From Pseudoxanthomonas sp. YR558 (GTDB taxonomy: Bacteria; Pseudomonadota; Gammaproteobacteria; Xanthomonadales; Xanthomonadaceae), in assembly GCF_900116385.1 (NCBI RefSeq), contig NZ_FPCI01000001.1:1798001-1862000 (forward strand): a stretch of 64,000 bases of DNA, written 5' to 3'. Made by a program: the position numbers and the translations under genes. The notes under the pieces are model-generated. The model ran no database searches. It was not told the DNA's origin and worked only from the letters and a program-made list of their open reading frames with translations. Positions 53,178-63,200 of this stretch are shown here, piece after piece; position 1 is the stretch's first letter; the number at the start of each line of letters is the position of its first letter.

Positions 53178-53741
53178 TCACGAAGCTTGCCCTTGATTGC
53201 CGTCCAAGTGAGCTGGCAAAGGCAATTGCCGAAACTGTTCGTCGGACATCTCAGCTAGATCAAAGCGAAGATCGTTCTCAACTTCGGACTTCAGTCGACC
53301 GACCAGCTCTTGAACCGTGGACAACAGCTCTGCAAAGTCCATAGCCTCCAGTTGCCCAAGTGCGAACATGGGGATTGGCTCGCAGCGGACGTGTAGAGCG
53401 CTGCTCGCATCTAGCAGCGCCTCAGTTCTGTATGTGCGCTCAATTCCACCAGGGTGGCTGACGAGTGTGTCTCTCAGACGCCTGAAGTGACGGTGTCGGG
53501 CAAGGAGCATCTCGGTTAAACCTCCCAGCACCCTAGACGCACCCCATGCGGGTGCGCGCTTCCCAAAGCACCGTCCATAGCGGACAAGCGCGTCCATCCA
53601 AGCCAACTCCAGCTCCTCTTTGGGTCCGCCCCTAAGGACCCGATCAACGCTGACGACCGATCGATCTAGATCATCCGAAATACCCGCCAACAGCTCCAGC
53701 CGCCGTGCGTGGCCACCATCCAACAGTCGAATGTCAGCCAT
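53178..53741 (-). CDS. Hypothetical protein with R-x5-H (HEPN-like) motif, first of three
   Basis: A 187-residue, mostly helical protein of unknown family. ARHRHFRRLRDTLVSHPGG contains Arg90 and His96 in the R-x5-H spacing and the local L-R-D-x-x-x-x-H style seen in HEPN ribonucleases and AbiU2-like proteins. The start at 53741 has GAGAGG upstream. GC content is lower than in the EAL gene. Two further unknown genes with the same kind of motif follow upstream on the same strand. HEPN assignment is an inference from one motif and helix content. Confidence 0.6.
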   Translation of the reverse strand: MADIRLLDGGHARRLELLAGISDDLDRSVVSVDRVLRGGPKEELELAWMDALVRYGRCFGKRAPAWGASRVLGGLTEMLLARHRHFRRLRDTLVSHPGGIERTYRTEALLDASSALHVRCEPIPMFALGQLEAMDFAELLSTVQELVGRLKSEVENDLRFDLAEMSDEQFRQLPLPAHLDGNQGQAS

Positions 53742-53893
53742 GTAGCACCTCTCTGCCACTCACTCGGGCGAGCACTTTGCAGGTTCTAACGACCTTCCTG
53801 GGCGAAATAGGTAGCCGCACATCGGAACATTTCAGTAAACGCAAGTACTGCGCCTTGTAGAGGCGCGTGCGCCAGACAGTTCCGGCGGATAGA

Positions 53894-53922
53894 CATCAGC
53901 CTCCGGCCATAAGCAGGCATTC
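53894..53922. repeat. Intergenic hairpin repeat, copy 7 (very degenerate)
   Basis: ACATCAGCC, TCCGGCCA, then TAAGCAGGCAT, aligning to the consensus with about five changes. Between the first and second unknown genes. Confidence 0.4.
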
Positions 53923-53972
53923 AACGCCTGACTTTAGTCGCGCCGCCAGGCGGTGTCGGCCTGAAAGGACTG

Positions 53973-54776
53973 CTAAGTTGCTGTCTCTAGTCGCTGCAGA
54001 AGCTCCTTCATCCAACCCCTAATGTCGCTGAAGCCGGAACCGTAGCTGCGCACGGGTCCAACCTTCGTAGGAAACTGAGTGTCTTCGGATAGGCAGGAAC
54101 CAACGCAATCCAGAGCTGAAAGCGCGTGAGAGAATGACCATGCGACGAAGCGGTCAAAGTAGGCCACGTTCTCATTGTGAAGCATGAATGGCTTTGAAAC
54201 CATATTGCGAAGCCCGGAACCATGCACTTGAAACAGTAGCCAATCATTGCCGTCGCTAAACACCATTGGCTGCGCGCCATCGTGAACAATGCTGTCTCTG
54301 ATCGCCCTTAGTTCGTCAAACCAATGGGCCGACGAAACCATTGAAGCAATTTTCGGATGAATTTTCTGCTCGTACTTTTCAATAGACTCTCGGAGAGAGC
54401 GAAAGGACGTTGGCAGCTGTCCACGCTTTGGTGCTGATTCCGCTATCAGCACGGCAAGGTAATCTAGTGCTGAGCGAACCTGTACGTAGTAGTGCTCGAT
54501 ATCTAGTTGACTATAGGCACGCCACGAAGCCTCATGAAGGTCCCCGCTGCGTGTCATTTCTCGCATCCAAACGAGCCTAGACATCAATGCGGAAATCTGC
54601 CACAAGTCGTGGTTAATGTTCCGAATTGCTCGCGCCTCACGGAAGTTGGCCGCTTCAGAATTGACGCGATAGTTAATCTCAAGATCGAAGATCTGAGATC
54701 GAATGTGACAGCCGCGCTCGTCATCATGAAAAAGACTGAGCGCCCGCCTTAGAGCTGTCAGATCTGATGTGCCCAC
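53973..54776 (-). CDS. Hypothetical protein with R-x4-H (HEPN-like) motif, second of three
   Basis: A 267-residue helical protein of unknown family. LRAIRDSIVHDGA has Arg160 and His165 (R-x4-H), preceded by VQVRSALDYLAVLIAES, the usual kind of helix packed against a HEPN active site. The start is GTG at 54776, but GAAGG sits too close to it, so the true start may be a few codons downstream. Base composition is lower in GC than in the chromosomal core, suggesting transfer. Function unknown. Confidence 0.6.
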   Translation of the reverse strand: MGTSDLTALRRALSLFHDDERGCHIRSQIFDLEINYRVNSEAANFREARAIRNINHDLWQISALMSRLVWMREMTRSGDLHEASWRAYSQLDIEHYYVQVRSALDYLAVLIAESAPKRGQLPTSFRSLRESIEKYEQKIHPKIASMVSSAHWFDELRAIRDSIVHDGAQPMVFSDGNDWLLFQVHGSGLRNMVSKPFMLHNENVAYFDRFVAWSFSHALSALDCVGSCLSEDTQFPTKVGPVRSYGSGFSDIRGWMKELLQRLETAT

Positions 54777-54894
54777 CCTTCAGCCCAATCGCCTAACAGC
54801 CGGACTCTCGGGCCCGGCCTTGTGACTAGTGTACAGGTCGCCGAGTGCTGGCCGCTTCAGATGAAAAATTCCAACTGTATAGGACCCAGATCAA

Positions 54895-55872
54895 CTAAGG
54901 GTCGATTGCTGGGTGCTCAAAGGTGAAGGTCTCTCCCGGAACGAGCTTGAAGTTGCAATCCTCGGGCTCCAGCCCATTCACCTTAAGCCGAATGATCGCT
55001 TCTGCTTTCTTGCCTAGATCGTCAAGCATCCGCTCCTCCAGCGTCTGAAGATGCGAGAGCATATGGAGAAAGCCCGATAGGATCTTCTCACCGTCTACCA
55101 GGAGATTCTCTTTCGACTCTTTGATAGACCGAATCTTCAGAGCTTGGATGCCTGAGTGCGCTGCCTGTGAGTTCCGAAGCCTATTCACTAGGTCCATGTG
55201 ATCCATGGCGCAGTGTTCGAACTCGAGACAGAGATGAAACGGATGTGCAAGCGTTCCTACCAAGGACACTTGGTGAGGCTTTGCTCCATTTTTCTCCTTA
55301 CAGCTAGGACATGGTGATTCTAGAAGTGCTCCGAGGGCCATCCGCCTGTACCGAGACTCGGGAATGTTTGTGCAGTAGAGCAGCTGCTTGATTGCTACTT
55401 CGCAAATCCGAGCGGAGTACAAGATGATCTCGTTGTAGAGCCGAATCCGCTCTATCTCCGTATCGGTTTCGTCAAGCTCTGGTGATTCTACGGTGGTGAA
55501 ATCATGAAAAGCATTGACCACCCGCGCCATTGCTAAGGCTAGAGCTGAGCCACTGTACGCGTAGGGGTTGTAGTAGCTGTCGATCTCCAGATAGTCTGCA
55601 GTCGACAGAATGGGTAGATTGCCCTGCTGCAAGAACCAAGCGCGCATATCTTTGGCTAGAGGGACGAAGTTTATGCCCACGATCTGCGGGCCCGCCCAAC
55701 GAAACGCATGCGGCCTGAAGATCCATGCATGGTGAGTGCCGTGCCATTCCCGGTGGGGAGGCTTGTCTTCGCTGGTTTCCATGCGCATAAGGTAGAGCGT
55801 TGATGGGTCCGCCGCCATGCTCTCGACCTTCTGAAGGCGCACCATTCGCTCGGACGCGCGCGGCCGTCCCAT
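54895..55872 (-). CDS. Hypothetical protein with R-x5-H (HEPN-like) motif and Cys pairs, third of three
   Basis: A 325-residue protein of unknown family. LVNRLRNSQAAHSGI has Arg233 and His239 (R-x5-H), very like the R-N-x-x-x-x-H of HEPN toxins. CPSC at about residue 188 and a later Cys-x6-Cys could bind zinc. A start at 55818 (MAADPSTLY) has AGAAGG upstream and may be the real one; no signal precedes 55872. It heads the three-gene, lower-GC block on the minus strand. Confidence 0.6.
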   Translation of the reverse strand: MGRPRASERMVRLQKVESMAADPSTLYLMRMETSEDKPPHREWHGTHHAWIFRPHAFRWAGPQIVGINFVPLAKDMRAWFLQQGNLPILSTADYLEIDSYYNPYAYSGSALALAMARVVNAFHDFTTVESPELDETDTEIERIRLYNEIILYSARICEVAIKQLLYCTNIPESRYRRMALGALLESPCPSCKEKNGAKPHQVSLVGTLAHPFHLCLEFEHCAMDHMDLVNRLRNSQAAHSGIQALKIRSIKESKENLLVDGEKILSGFLHMLSHLQTLEERMLDDLGKKAEAIIRLKVNGLEPEDCNFKLVPGETFTFEHPAIDP

Positions 55873-55990
55873 CTATAGCTTGTTCGTGGTAGCCCCAGAA
55901 GCTCGCTTCCGGGTCCATGCTTGGCTGGCGATCCTCAAAACGTGACGGCACTGCGCCGCGGAGAGTTGTCCGTTAGGTGAGGAGATACGG

Positions 55991-56018
55991 ATGTCCGCCC
56001 CCGGCCAGATGCGGACAT
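55991..56018. repeat. Intergenic hairpin repeat, copy 8 (perfect 8-bp stem)
   Basis: ATGTCCGC at 55991-55998 pairs with GCGGACAT at 56011-56018, with CCCCGGCCAGAT between. One of the two best copies. Between the unknown trio and the GH39 gene. Confidence 0.75.
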
Positions 56019-56084
56019 CACGTACGAGCTCACCACCGACTCGGGTGTGTCCGAGAATCTCCCAACAACACCCCACACCTACGC

Positions 56085-57677
56085 CTACTTGTCCGACCGA
56101 TCTAAGATTAGCAGCACCACGTCGTTGCTCCGCATCGTTTGATCGAGATCTATCGCGCCATCGCTGCCCACCGTGACCAGCGTGTCCCGTTCTGGCTGAT
56201 CCGTTGTCTCGGCCTGCAGATCATCTAGTTGTACCGCGTTCAGCGCCGTCGGAAGACCCATGTCGATGTAGGCAGTCAATGGATCGTTGTTGAGGTAGCC
56301 GGTACGGTGCACCTTCAGGCGATAGCGCCCGGGTTCGAGGTTTCGTACTCGCAGCGAAAGCGGCACTGCCAGGGCGGAAGGCAGCTTGCGGCTATAGAAC
56401 GGTCTATTGCTCGTATCTTGAACGGGCTGTTGCCAATCCCAAGCTAATATCGCGATCCTGCGCCCATCGACCGATGCCCACGTGTACGCGTCCGTCGTGG
56501 GAATCTCGCGCCCCGCAAGCTGGTTCAAATACTTGTAAGCGAACCATGTCGGCTTTCGCACACCCTCGCGATTCATTAGGCCGAAGCCCCCGTGGAACGG
56601 CGTCGGCGGCGGCCCGGCCTCTTCGAACAGATCGGTATAGGCCCAGTAGCTCATCGCTTGGGCAATCCCTCTTGTCTGCTTCAGCTTGGTCAGCACGTAG
56701 GGAGCGTTGACGTAGCTGTCATGGACCATGTCGCGCGGGCTGTAGCTGCTGCTCCACTCCGTGAAATAGAGCGGAAGGCCGGGGAAGGCCGACGCCTCGA
56801 TCTCCTGCCGCGCTCGGCGCACATCGGCGACGATGGCATCGGGTGAACTGATGAGCTTGGTGTCCTGCTTGCCCTCTTCATCCAGAAATCCGCCATCGAC
56901 GCCATAGGTATGCGTCGTAACGAAATCTACAGGCACTTTCTCCTTCTCGCAGAACGCCAGGAACTCTGGGATCCAGGCTGCACCGGCGGTGGATGGTCCT
57001 CCCACACGCAGCCCAGCGTCCACCTTCTTCAGCGCCCTAGCCGTATTGGCGTAGAGCGCGAAGTAGGCATCCCTGTCAGCGCCTTCCCAGAAGTCCTTCA
57101 GATTGGGCTCGTTCCAGACCTCGAAGTACCAGCGACGCACTTCGTCCATCCCGTATCTGGCGATGACATGCCTCAAGTAGGACTCGACGAGATTGCGCCA
57201 GAGCGTAGGATCGGGATGCGAAGTGTTGGCTTTCCAGTAGAAGAGCGATTGATCTGATGTTTTCAGGGCCGAGGGCGTGAAGCTAAGCTCCACGAAGGGA
57301 CGTACCCCCTTAGCCAGCATTGTGTCATACAGCTGATCGATCTTGGTCCAGTCGTACACGATCTGGCCATCGACGCGACGCACCGTGCCGAGCGCGTCGT
57401 GGAAAAGGTCATGGAAACGCAGGTACTGGAACCCGAGCTCGTCAGACGCGGCGGCTAGATGTGCTTGCGAATCCTCTCGGATCAGTGTGCCAGGGTAATC
57501 CGAGCCCACCGACAGTGCGTAGAAGCGATCAATCGGCTGCGACGCTTTGGCTACGTCCAACTCAATCCTACGTGCGGATTGATCCGCCGCAGCGCAAGAG
57601 ACCGCGACACTGCAAGGAACGCAAATAGCACTCGGCGCATGGCAACCAACTTCACGTACTGTGTAGCCATGGAGCAT
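56085..57677 (-). CDS. GH39 beta-xylosidase-like protein; signal peptide apparently lost to a frameshift
   Basis: A 530-residue GH39 (clan GH-A) glycosidase. The acid/base Glu is in YFEVWNEPNLKDFWEG, the nucleophile Glu in PLYFTEWSSSYSPRDM, and the substrate loop is VDFVTTHTYGVDGG. A beta-sandwich domain forms the C-terminus. Members cleave xylosides or iduronides; a xylosidase or related exo-enzyme is likeliest. The in-frame N-terminus (MLHGYTVREVGCHAPSAIC) is not a good signal peptide. In another frame the same DNA, from 57640 or 57670, encodes MRRVLFAFLAVSRSLA, and one lost G near 57593 would join it to AADQSARR. The enzyme may therefore no longer be exported. Confidence 0.88.
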   Translation of the reverse strand: MLHGYTVREVGCHAPSAICVPCSVAVSCAAADQSARRIELDVAKASQPIDRFYALSVGSDYPGTLIREDSQAHLAAASDELGFQYLRFHDLFHDALGTVRRVDGQIVYDWTKIDQLYDTMLAKGVRPFVELSFTPSALKTSDQSLFYWKANTSHPDPTLWRNLVESYLRHVIARYGMDEVRRWYFEVWNEPNLKDFWEGADRDAYFALYANTARALKKVDAGLRVGGPSTAGAAWIPEFLAFCEKEKVPVDFVTTHTYGVDGGFLDEEGKQDTKLISSPDAIVADVRRARQEIEASAFPGLPLYFTEWSSSYSPRDMVHDSYVNAPYVLTKLKQTRGIAQAMSYWAYTDLFEEAGPPPTPFHGGFGLMNREGVRKPTWFAYKYLNQLAGREIPTTDAYTWASVDGRRIAILAWDWQQPVQDTSNRPFYSRKLPSALAVPLSLRVRNLEPGRYRLKVHRTGYLNNDPLTAYIDMGLPTALNAVQLDDLQAETTDQPERDTLVTVGSDGAIDLDQTMRSNDVVLLILDRSDK

Positions 57678-57775
57678 AGCGACGGATCAGCAAGTGAGGT
57701 ATTCGAATACTCGCTCCAGCTATGCTGATAAAGCTATTGTTGCCGGCGACGTACGAACCACGCCGCGGCTTGCTC

Positions 57776-58669
57776 TCAAGCCAACATCGACTGCTGAGCG
57801 GAGATCCCAGCCGTTGCACCCTGCCACGATGCCGTGGTGACCGAGGGCATTCCGGGGTTGGTGAGGTCGCCGGCGGCGTAGATGCCGGGCATGCTGGTTT
57901 CGCGGCGCTCGTCGACTTTGAGGGCGATGCCCGTAGGCGTAGTGACTGTGCCGAGGCCCAGTGACTCGTGCAGGCTCGCGGACGGCTTGGTGCGCGGATG
58001 CGCGAACAGAATGTCGACCGCAACATCCAGCGCGGTATCGAGCTTGACGCTGGCTTCATGCTCACCGTGACGAACAATCTCGACGATCCGGCCATCAGCG
58101 ATAGCTACGTGGCGGCGCCCCAGTTCGGACCGGATATCGGGCGCAAGGTCGTGGCCATCGGCGAGGACCGTCAACCTGTCGGTCCAATCGTGGAACAGCC
58201 TGACCTGATTCATCGACTGGGGGCCGGACCAAACAAGACCCCAGTGTTGTCCCGCGACTTCGAAGCCGTCGCAATAGGGGCAAGGCACGATGGCTGTGCC
58301 CCAGCCTTCGGCATAACCCGGGACCTCAGGGATTTGGTCGACAACCCCGTAACTCAGGATCAGACGGCGTGCTCTAAGGCTTTCGCCATCTGCAGTAAGA
58401 ACAGAAAAGTCGTCAATGTCGCCCGAGATGCTGTCAGCGCGTGCATTGACCAGCGTGATTGTGGGATAGCGTGTCAATTGCCTCCGCGCGTCGGCCAGGA
58501 TGTCCAGCGGCGGCTTGTGATCGTGGCCGAGCATGCCATGCGAATGGCCGGCGAAGCGATTGCGCGGTAGGCCGGTATCGAGAACGGTGACTTTCCGGCG
58601 GGCGCGGCCAAGCTGAAGGGCCGCGGCGAGACCGGCAAAGCTGCCGCCAATGATGATGACGTCGTTCAT
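57776..58669 (-). CDS. Thioredoxin-reductase-like FAD/NAD(P) oxidoreductase
   Basis: A 297-residue flavoprotein. The FAD motif is DVIIIGGSFAGLAAALQLG, the redox-active pair is in VPCPYCDGFEVAG, and the C-terminal FAD motif is GIYAAGDLTNPGMPSV. The NAD(P) site is weak (GLVWSGPQSMNQ), as in the YumC/Trr-like and HcgC-type relatives. GGAG precedes the ATG at 58669. It follows the TetR gene by 107 bp on the same strand and may be in its regulon. The electron acceptor is unknown. Confidence 0.9.
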   Translation of the reverse strand: MNDVIIIGGSFAGLAAALQLGRARRKVTVLDTGLPRNRFAGHSHGMLGHDHKPPLDILADARRQLTRYPTITLVNARADSISGDIDDFSVLTADGESLRARRLILSYGVVDQIPEVPGYAEGWGTAIVPCPYCDGFEVAGQHWGLVWSGPQSMNQVRLFHDWTDRLTVLADGHDLAPDIRSELGRRHVAIADGRIVEIVRHGEHEASVKLDTALDVAVDILFAHPRTKPSASLHESLGLGTVTTPTGIALKVDERRETSMPGIYAAGDLTNPGMPSVTTASWQGATAGISAQQSMLA

Positions 58670-58776
58670 GGTTGTGGGCTCCGCGTTCTTAGTGAAAGGG
58701 TAGTGGGCACGCCGGGGTTTTGCCATTCAACGACATATGCGAGACGTACCAAACATTGAGGCCTGGGTGAAATGGA

Positions 58777-59364
58777 CTACTCACGTGAGCATTGGCTGTG
58801 AAACGCCCTGCGAAAGAGGCTCAGCGTCGCGTCGGCACTCGTCGACGCAAGCGGCGTAACCTGCAGCGCGTTGGCCTGTTGTAGTAGCTGCAGATACAGA
58901 CTGGCGTGCTCGTCTGCCATGTCGATTCCCTCGCGAGCCAGGGCCAGGCAAATGTACGCCCTGTAAGGTGCCAAATAGGCGTTCCAGAGTTCAGCATAGA
59001 AGCCAGCTCCGCTTGCGGAGCGACGGAGAGTTCCACAGAAGCTGCGACACGTGTCCACCTGAGCCAACTTCTGAATCTCGAGGGCAACATGGGCCAACGC
59101 TTGTTTCAGCCCGGACCCCGAATGGGAAGGAACTACGAGCACAGGGAAGCCCGACGCATGTAGGTCCATGACGGCTGCAAACAGCCGTGCCTTGTCGCGA
59201 TAGTGCGCGTAAATCGTCGCCTTGGTGTATCCCGCGGTCTCCGCGATCCGATGCATGCATGTGTCGTCGTAGCCGGATGCCTCGAACGCTTGGGAGGCCG
59301 CTTCAAGGATGCATGTCCGGGTATGACTCCGCACACGCTCCCAGCGCTTCGTGGTTGCATTCAT
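58777..59364 (-). CDS. TetR/AcrR-family regulator
   Basis: A 195-residue repressor. The DNA-binding domain is residues about 12-58 (ILEAASQAFEASGYDDTCMH, AGYTKATIYAHYRDKARLF), and the C-terminal helices resemble the AefR/TetR_C regulators of efflux genes. The start at 59364 removes a nonconserved extension. It is the last gene of adaptor > RND pump > SDR > TetR, so it probably represses its own pump operon in the manner of AcrR or NalC. Confidence 0.92.
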   Translation of the reverse strand: MNATTKRWERVRSHTRTCILEAASQAFEASGYDDTCMHRIAETAGYTKATIYAHYRDKARLFAAVMDLHASGFPVLVVPSHSGSGLKQALAHVALEIQKLAQVDTCRSFCGTLRRSASGAGFYAELWNAYLAPYRAYICLALAREGIDMADEHASLYLQLLQQANALQVTPLASTSADATLSLFRRAFHSQCSRE

Positions 59365-59390
59365 CGCAAGAGCATCCGATGCGCCTTGGC

Positions 59391-60194
59391 TCAGGCGAGG
59401 CCGAAGGTCTTGCGCAGGCTGGCGTCGACCGGCCCGGCAGGCATGAAGCGCCGCAATTTCGACAGCAGCGTGGCCTGACCGGCCGGCGTTCGACGCATCC
59501 TCCACTTTCCGAGGGCTGCCTCGACAATGGTATCGGCCACAATCGCGGCATCCGGGGCCTCACTCGAGGCGCGCGCGACCGCCCGGAGCGCGAGCTCGCG
59601 CTCCCGGTCATAGTCAGAGATCGAAGCGCCGACCCGCTTCGTGTTCGCCTCGAAGCTGGTGTTGGTAAAGGAGGGCTGCACCAGCGTGACCCGCACCCCA
59701 AACTGGCGCAGCTCGTGATCCAGACTTTCGGACAGCCCCTCAACAGCGTGCTTGCTGGCGGCATAGACGCCCATGTACGGAGCCGGCAGAAATCCCAGCA
59801 CCGAGCTCAGGTTGATGATCCGACCGGTTCGGCGCGCGCGCATGTGGGGCAGCACGGCTTGGATGGTCCTCATGACACCAAGGACATTGGTGTCGAACAG
59901 CGACTCGACTTCCGGTATTCCGGTCTCCTCCACCGAGCCGACCAGGTTCTGGCCCGCGTTGTTCACCAGAACATCGATGCGACCCTCCCTTGCCATGATA
60001 CTCGCGACGGCATGATCAATGCTCGCCTGCTCCCGCACGTCCAACTGCAAGAGCGTTACACCCTTGACGGGCTCGGCATGCTCAAGCTCACGGACGCTGC
60101 CATACACCACGCACCCCGCGTCAGCGAGCGCCCTTGCACTGGCGCGACCGATACCGGAAGAGGCACCGGTGACCAGAACGACCTTCTTATCCAT
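59391..60194 (-). CDS. Short-chain dehydrogenase/reductase
   Basis: A 267-residue classical SDR. The cofactor motif is VVLVTGASSGIGRASA, NNAG is in VLVNNAGQNLVGS, and the catalytic Ser/Tyr/Lys are in INLSSVLGFLPAPYMGVYAASKHA. The start at 60194 has GAAGG well spaced; an ATG ten codons upstream (60224) is possible. It sits 45 bp after the RND pump gene and 26 bp before tetR, in the same transcript. Its substrate may be a toxic carbonyl compound also exported by the pump, as inference. Confidence 0.9.
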   Translation of the reverse strand: MDKKVVLVTGASSGIGRASARALADAGCVVYGSVRELEHAEPVKGVTLLQLDVREQASIDHAVASIMAREGRIDVLVNNAGQNLVGSVEETGIPEVESLFDTNVLGVMRTIQAVLPHMRARRTGRIINLSSVLGFLPAPYMGVYAASKHAVEGLSESLDHELRQFGVRVTLVQPSFTNTSFEANTKRVGASISDYDRERELALRAVARASSEAPDAAIVADTIVEAALGKWRMRRTPAGQATLLSKLRRFMPAGPVDASLRKTFGLA

Positions 60195-60239
60195 AGCTGC
60201 CTTCTCGATCAGATCTGAGTTCATGTGTCGGACCGCGCT

Positions 60240-63200
60240 TCAGTGGGCAGGCGCGAGCACGGGCTCGGCCTTCTCGTTGGGAGACGACGGTTTGATCTTG
60301 AACCAGATCGCGTACATCGCCGGCAGGAAGACCAGGGTGAGGACGGTTCCTGCCAGGGTGCCGCCGATCAACGTGTACGCCAGCGTTCCCCAGAACACGG
60401 AATGCGTCAGGGGTATGAAGGCCAGAATCGCAGCCAGCGCCGTCAGGATGACGGGGCGCGCTCGTTGTACCGTTGCTTCAACAACGGCATCGAACGGACG
60501 CAAGCCTTCCTTTTCGTTCTCGTGGATCTGACCTATCAGGATCAGGGTGTTACGCATCAGGATGCCGGACAGCGCGATCAGTCCGACCAACGCGTTGATG
60601 CCAAAGGGCTGCTGGAAGAGCAGTAGCATCGGTACGACACCGATCAGGCCCAGTGGGCTGGTGGCGAACACCATGATCATCGCGGCGATGGAGCGCACCT
60701 GCAGGATGATGATCAGTAACGTGAGAGCGATCATGATCGGGAATAGGGGGAGCATTGCCGTCGTGGCTTTGCCGGATTCCTCGATCGCACCGGCCTGTTC
60801 AATGCGGTAGCCGGCCGGGAGTCGCTCGATCAGCGGTTGCAGGTCTTTGAGGACCGCGGTGGAGACGTCCGGCGGTTGCAACCCTTCGGCAATGTCGCCC
60901 CGGACGGTGATCGCAGGCGTGCGATCGCGCCGGCGAAGGATTGGGTCCTCCATCCGCACTTCCACGGTGCCTACTTGGGAGAGCGGGATGCGTTGATCGG
61001 CACTTCCGACCAAGGTGAAGTCTGCAATCTTCTGCGGATCCAGACGCGTGTCGCCCGCTGCGCGGCCTACGACCTGCACTGAGCGGATGTCTTCGCGCAC
61101 GTCCGTGAGCGGCGCACCGCTTAGCAGGAACTGCAATTGCAGCGCCACCGAATTCGAAGTCAGGCCCACAGCATTGAGGCGATCTTGGTCCAAGGCGAAG
61201 TGCAGCGTGGGTACGCGAGGGCCCCAGTCGGTATTGACCGTACGCATCATCGGGTTGCCCCGCATGATCGCGCCCGCCTCGTCAGCGATCTCACGCAGTT
61301 TGCCCGTGTCCGGCCCCATGACGCGGTAGGCGACAGGAAACGGGGACGGTGGACCAAACACGATCTGGGTGACACGCACCTGCGCTTCCGGTGCCAGCCC
61401 GTCGGCAATCGCCTCGCGCAAGCGGAATTTCAGGGCCTCGCGCTCCTTGTCATCGCCGGCCAGCACCACGATCTTGGCGAATGACGGGTCAGGCAATTCC
61501 GGCGCCATCGCCAGGAAGAAGCGCGGGGCACCCTGCCCGATGTAGGCCGTGACAATACGCGCCTCTTCCTGCTTGGCGAGCCAGGCTTCGACTTTCGCCG
61601 CTGCGGTGCTGGTCTGCTGAATTGAGGTGCCATAAGGCATCTGCACTTCGACCAGCACTTCCGGTCGGTCCGAGGTAGGAAAGAATTGCTTCTTGACGGC
61701 CCCCATGCCGACAACAGCCAGCACGAACAGTCCCACCACAGTGCCTGCGACCAGCCACTTGCGAGCGATCACACGTGCCAGCAGGTCCCGGAAGCGGTTG
61801 TAGTTGCGGGTGTTGTAGATGGCCTGATGCCCGCCTTCCACCTTCTTGATGTCCGGCAGCAGCTTTACACCCAAGTAGGGGGTGAAGACGACCGCCACCA
61901 CCCAGGACACGATGAGGGCGATGCCAACGATCCAGAACATGTTGCCGGTGTACTCGCCCGCGGTCGATCGCGCGAAGCCGTTGGGCATGAAGCCAATGGC
62001 GGTGACCAAGGTGCCGGATAGCATCGGCGCGGCAGTGTGGCTCCAAGCGTAAGCCGAGGCAGCCACACGGCTGTACCCCTCTTCCATCTTCACCACCATC
62101 ATCTCGATGGCGATGATGGCATCGTCCACCAGCAGCCCCAACGCCAGGATGAGCGAGCCCAACGTGATACGGTCAAAGTTCTTGCCCGTGGCGGCCATGA
62201 TGACGAACACTGCGGCCAGCGTCAGGGGCACGGCTGCGGCGACTACGATGCCGACCCGCCAGCCCATGCTGACGAAGCAGACCAGCATTACCACGAGCAG
62301 CGCGACGAAGAACTTGACCATGAACTCGTCGACTGCCGAGCTGATGTTCACAGCCTGGTCGGTAACCTTGGTGAGCGAGATGCCCAAAGGCAGCTGCTGG
62401 TTGATCTTGGCGACTTCAGCTTCCAGCGCTTTGCCAAGATCAAGCCCGTTCCATTCGTCGCGCATGATGACGCCCAGCAGAAGCGCAGGCTCACCATTGT
62501 TGCGGACAAGAAAGGTAGCGGGATCTTCATAGCCACGCTCAACGGTGGCCACATCGGAGAGCTTCAGGGTACGTCCGCGCGCCACGATCGGCGTCTGGCG
62601 GATCTTCTCCAGGCTGTCGAAGGCGCCCTCGACACGAACGAAGACCTGCGGTCCACGCGTCTCGATCGAGCCGGCGGGCGTCAGCACGTTCTGGCTGTTG
62701 AGTGCAGCGAAAATGTCCTGTGGGCTGACGCCTACGGTGGCCAGCCGATCATGCGAGAAGGATACGAAGATGCGCTCAGGCTGCTCGCCAATGATGTTGA
62801 CCTTCTTGACCCCGGGCACATGCAGCAACTGCTGGCGTAGCGCTTCGGCATCGCGCACCAGCAGGCGTTGTGGCTCGCCCTTCGCTTTCAGGGCAAAAAG
62901 GGCGAAGGTCACGTCCGCGTACTCGTCATTGAGCATCGGCCCGATGACACCTGCGGGTAGCCTCTTGGCCTCATCTCCCAGCTTCTTGCGGGCTTGGTAG
63001 AACTCCTCCTGCACTTGGGAGGGTGGCGTCGCATCGCGCAAGGACACCATCGTAAAAGCGAGACCTGGCCTTGTGTAGGTCTCGGAGCGGTCGTACCAAC
63101 GCAGTTCCTGCAGCCGCTTTTCCAACGGCTCGGCCACCAAGTCCTGCATTTCTTGCGCCGTCGCTCCTGGCCACGCAGTGACGACCGTCATCTGCTTGAT

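Noticed and set aside
54846..54866. Further copy of the intergenic repeat
   Set aside because: Only GGCCGCTTC matches; no second arm, so it cannot be told from chance.
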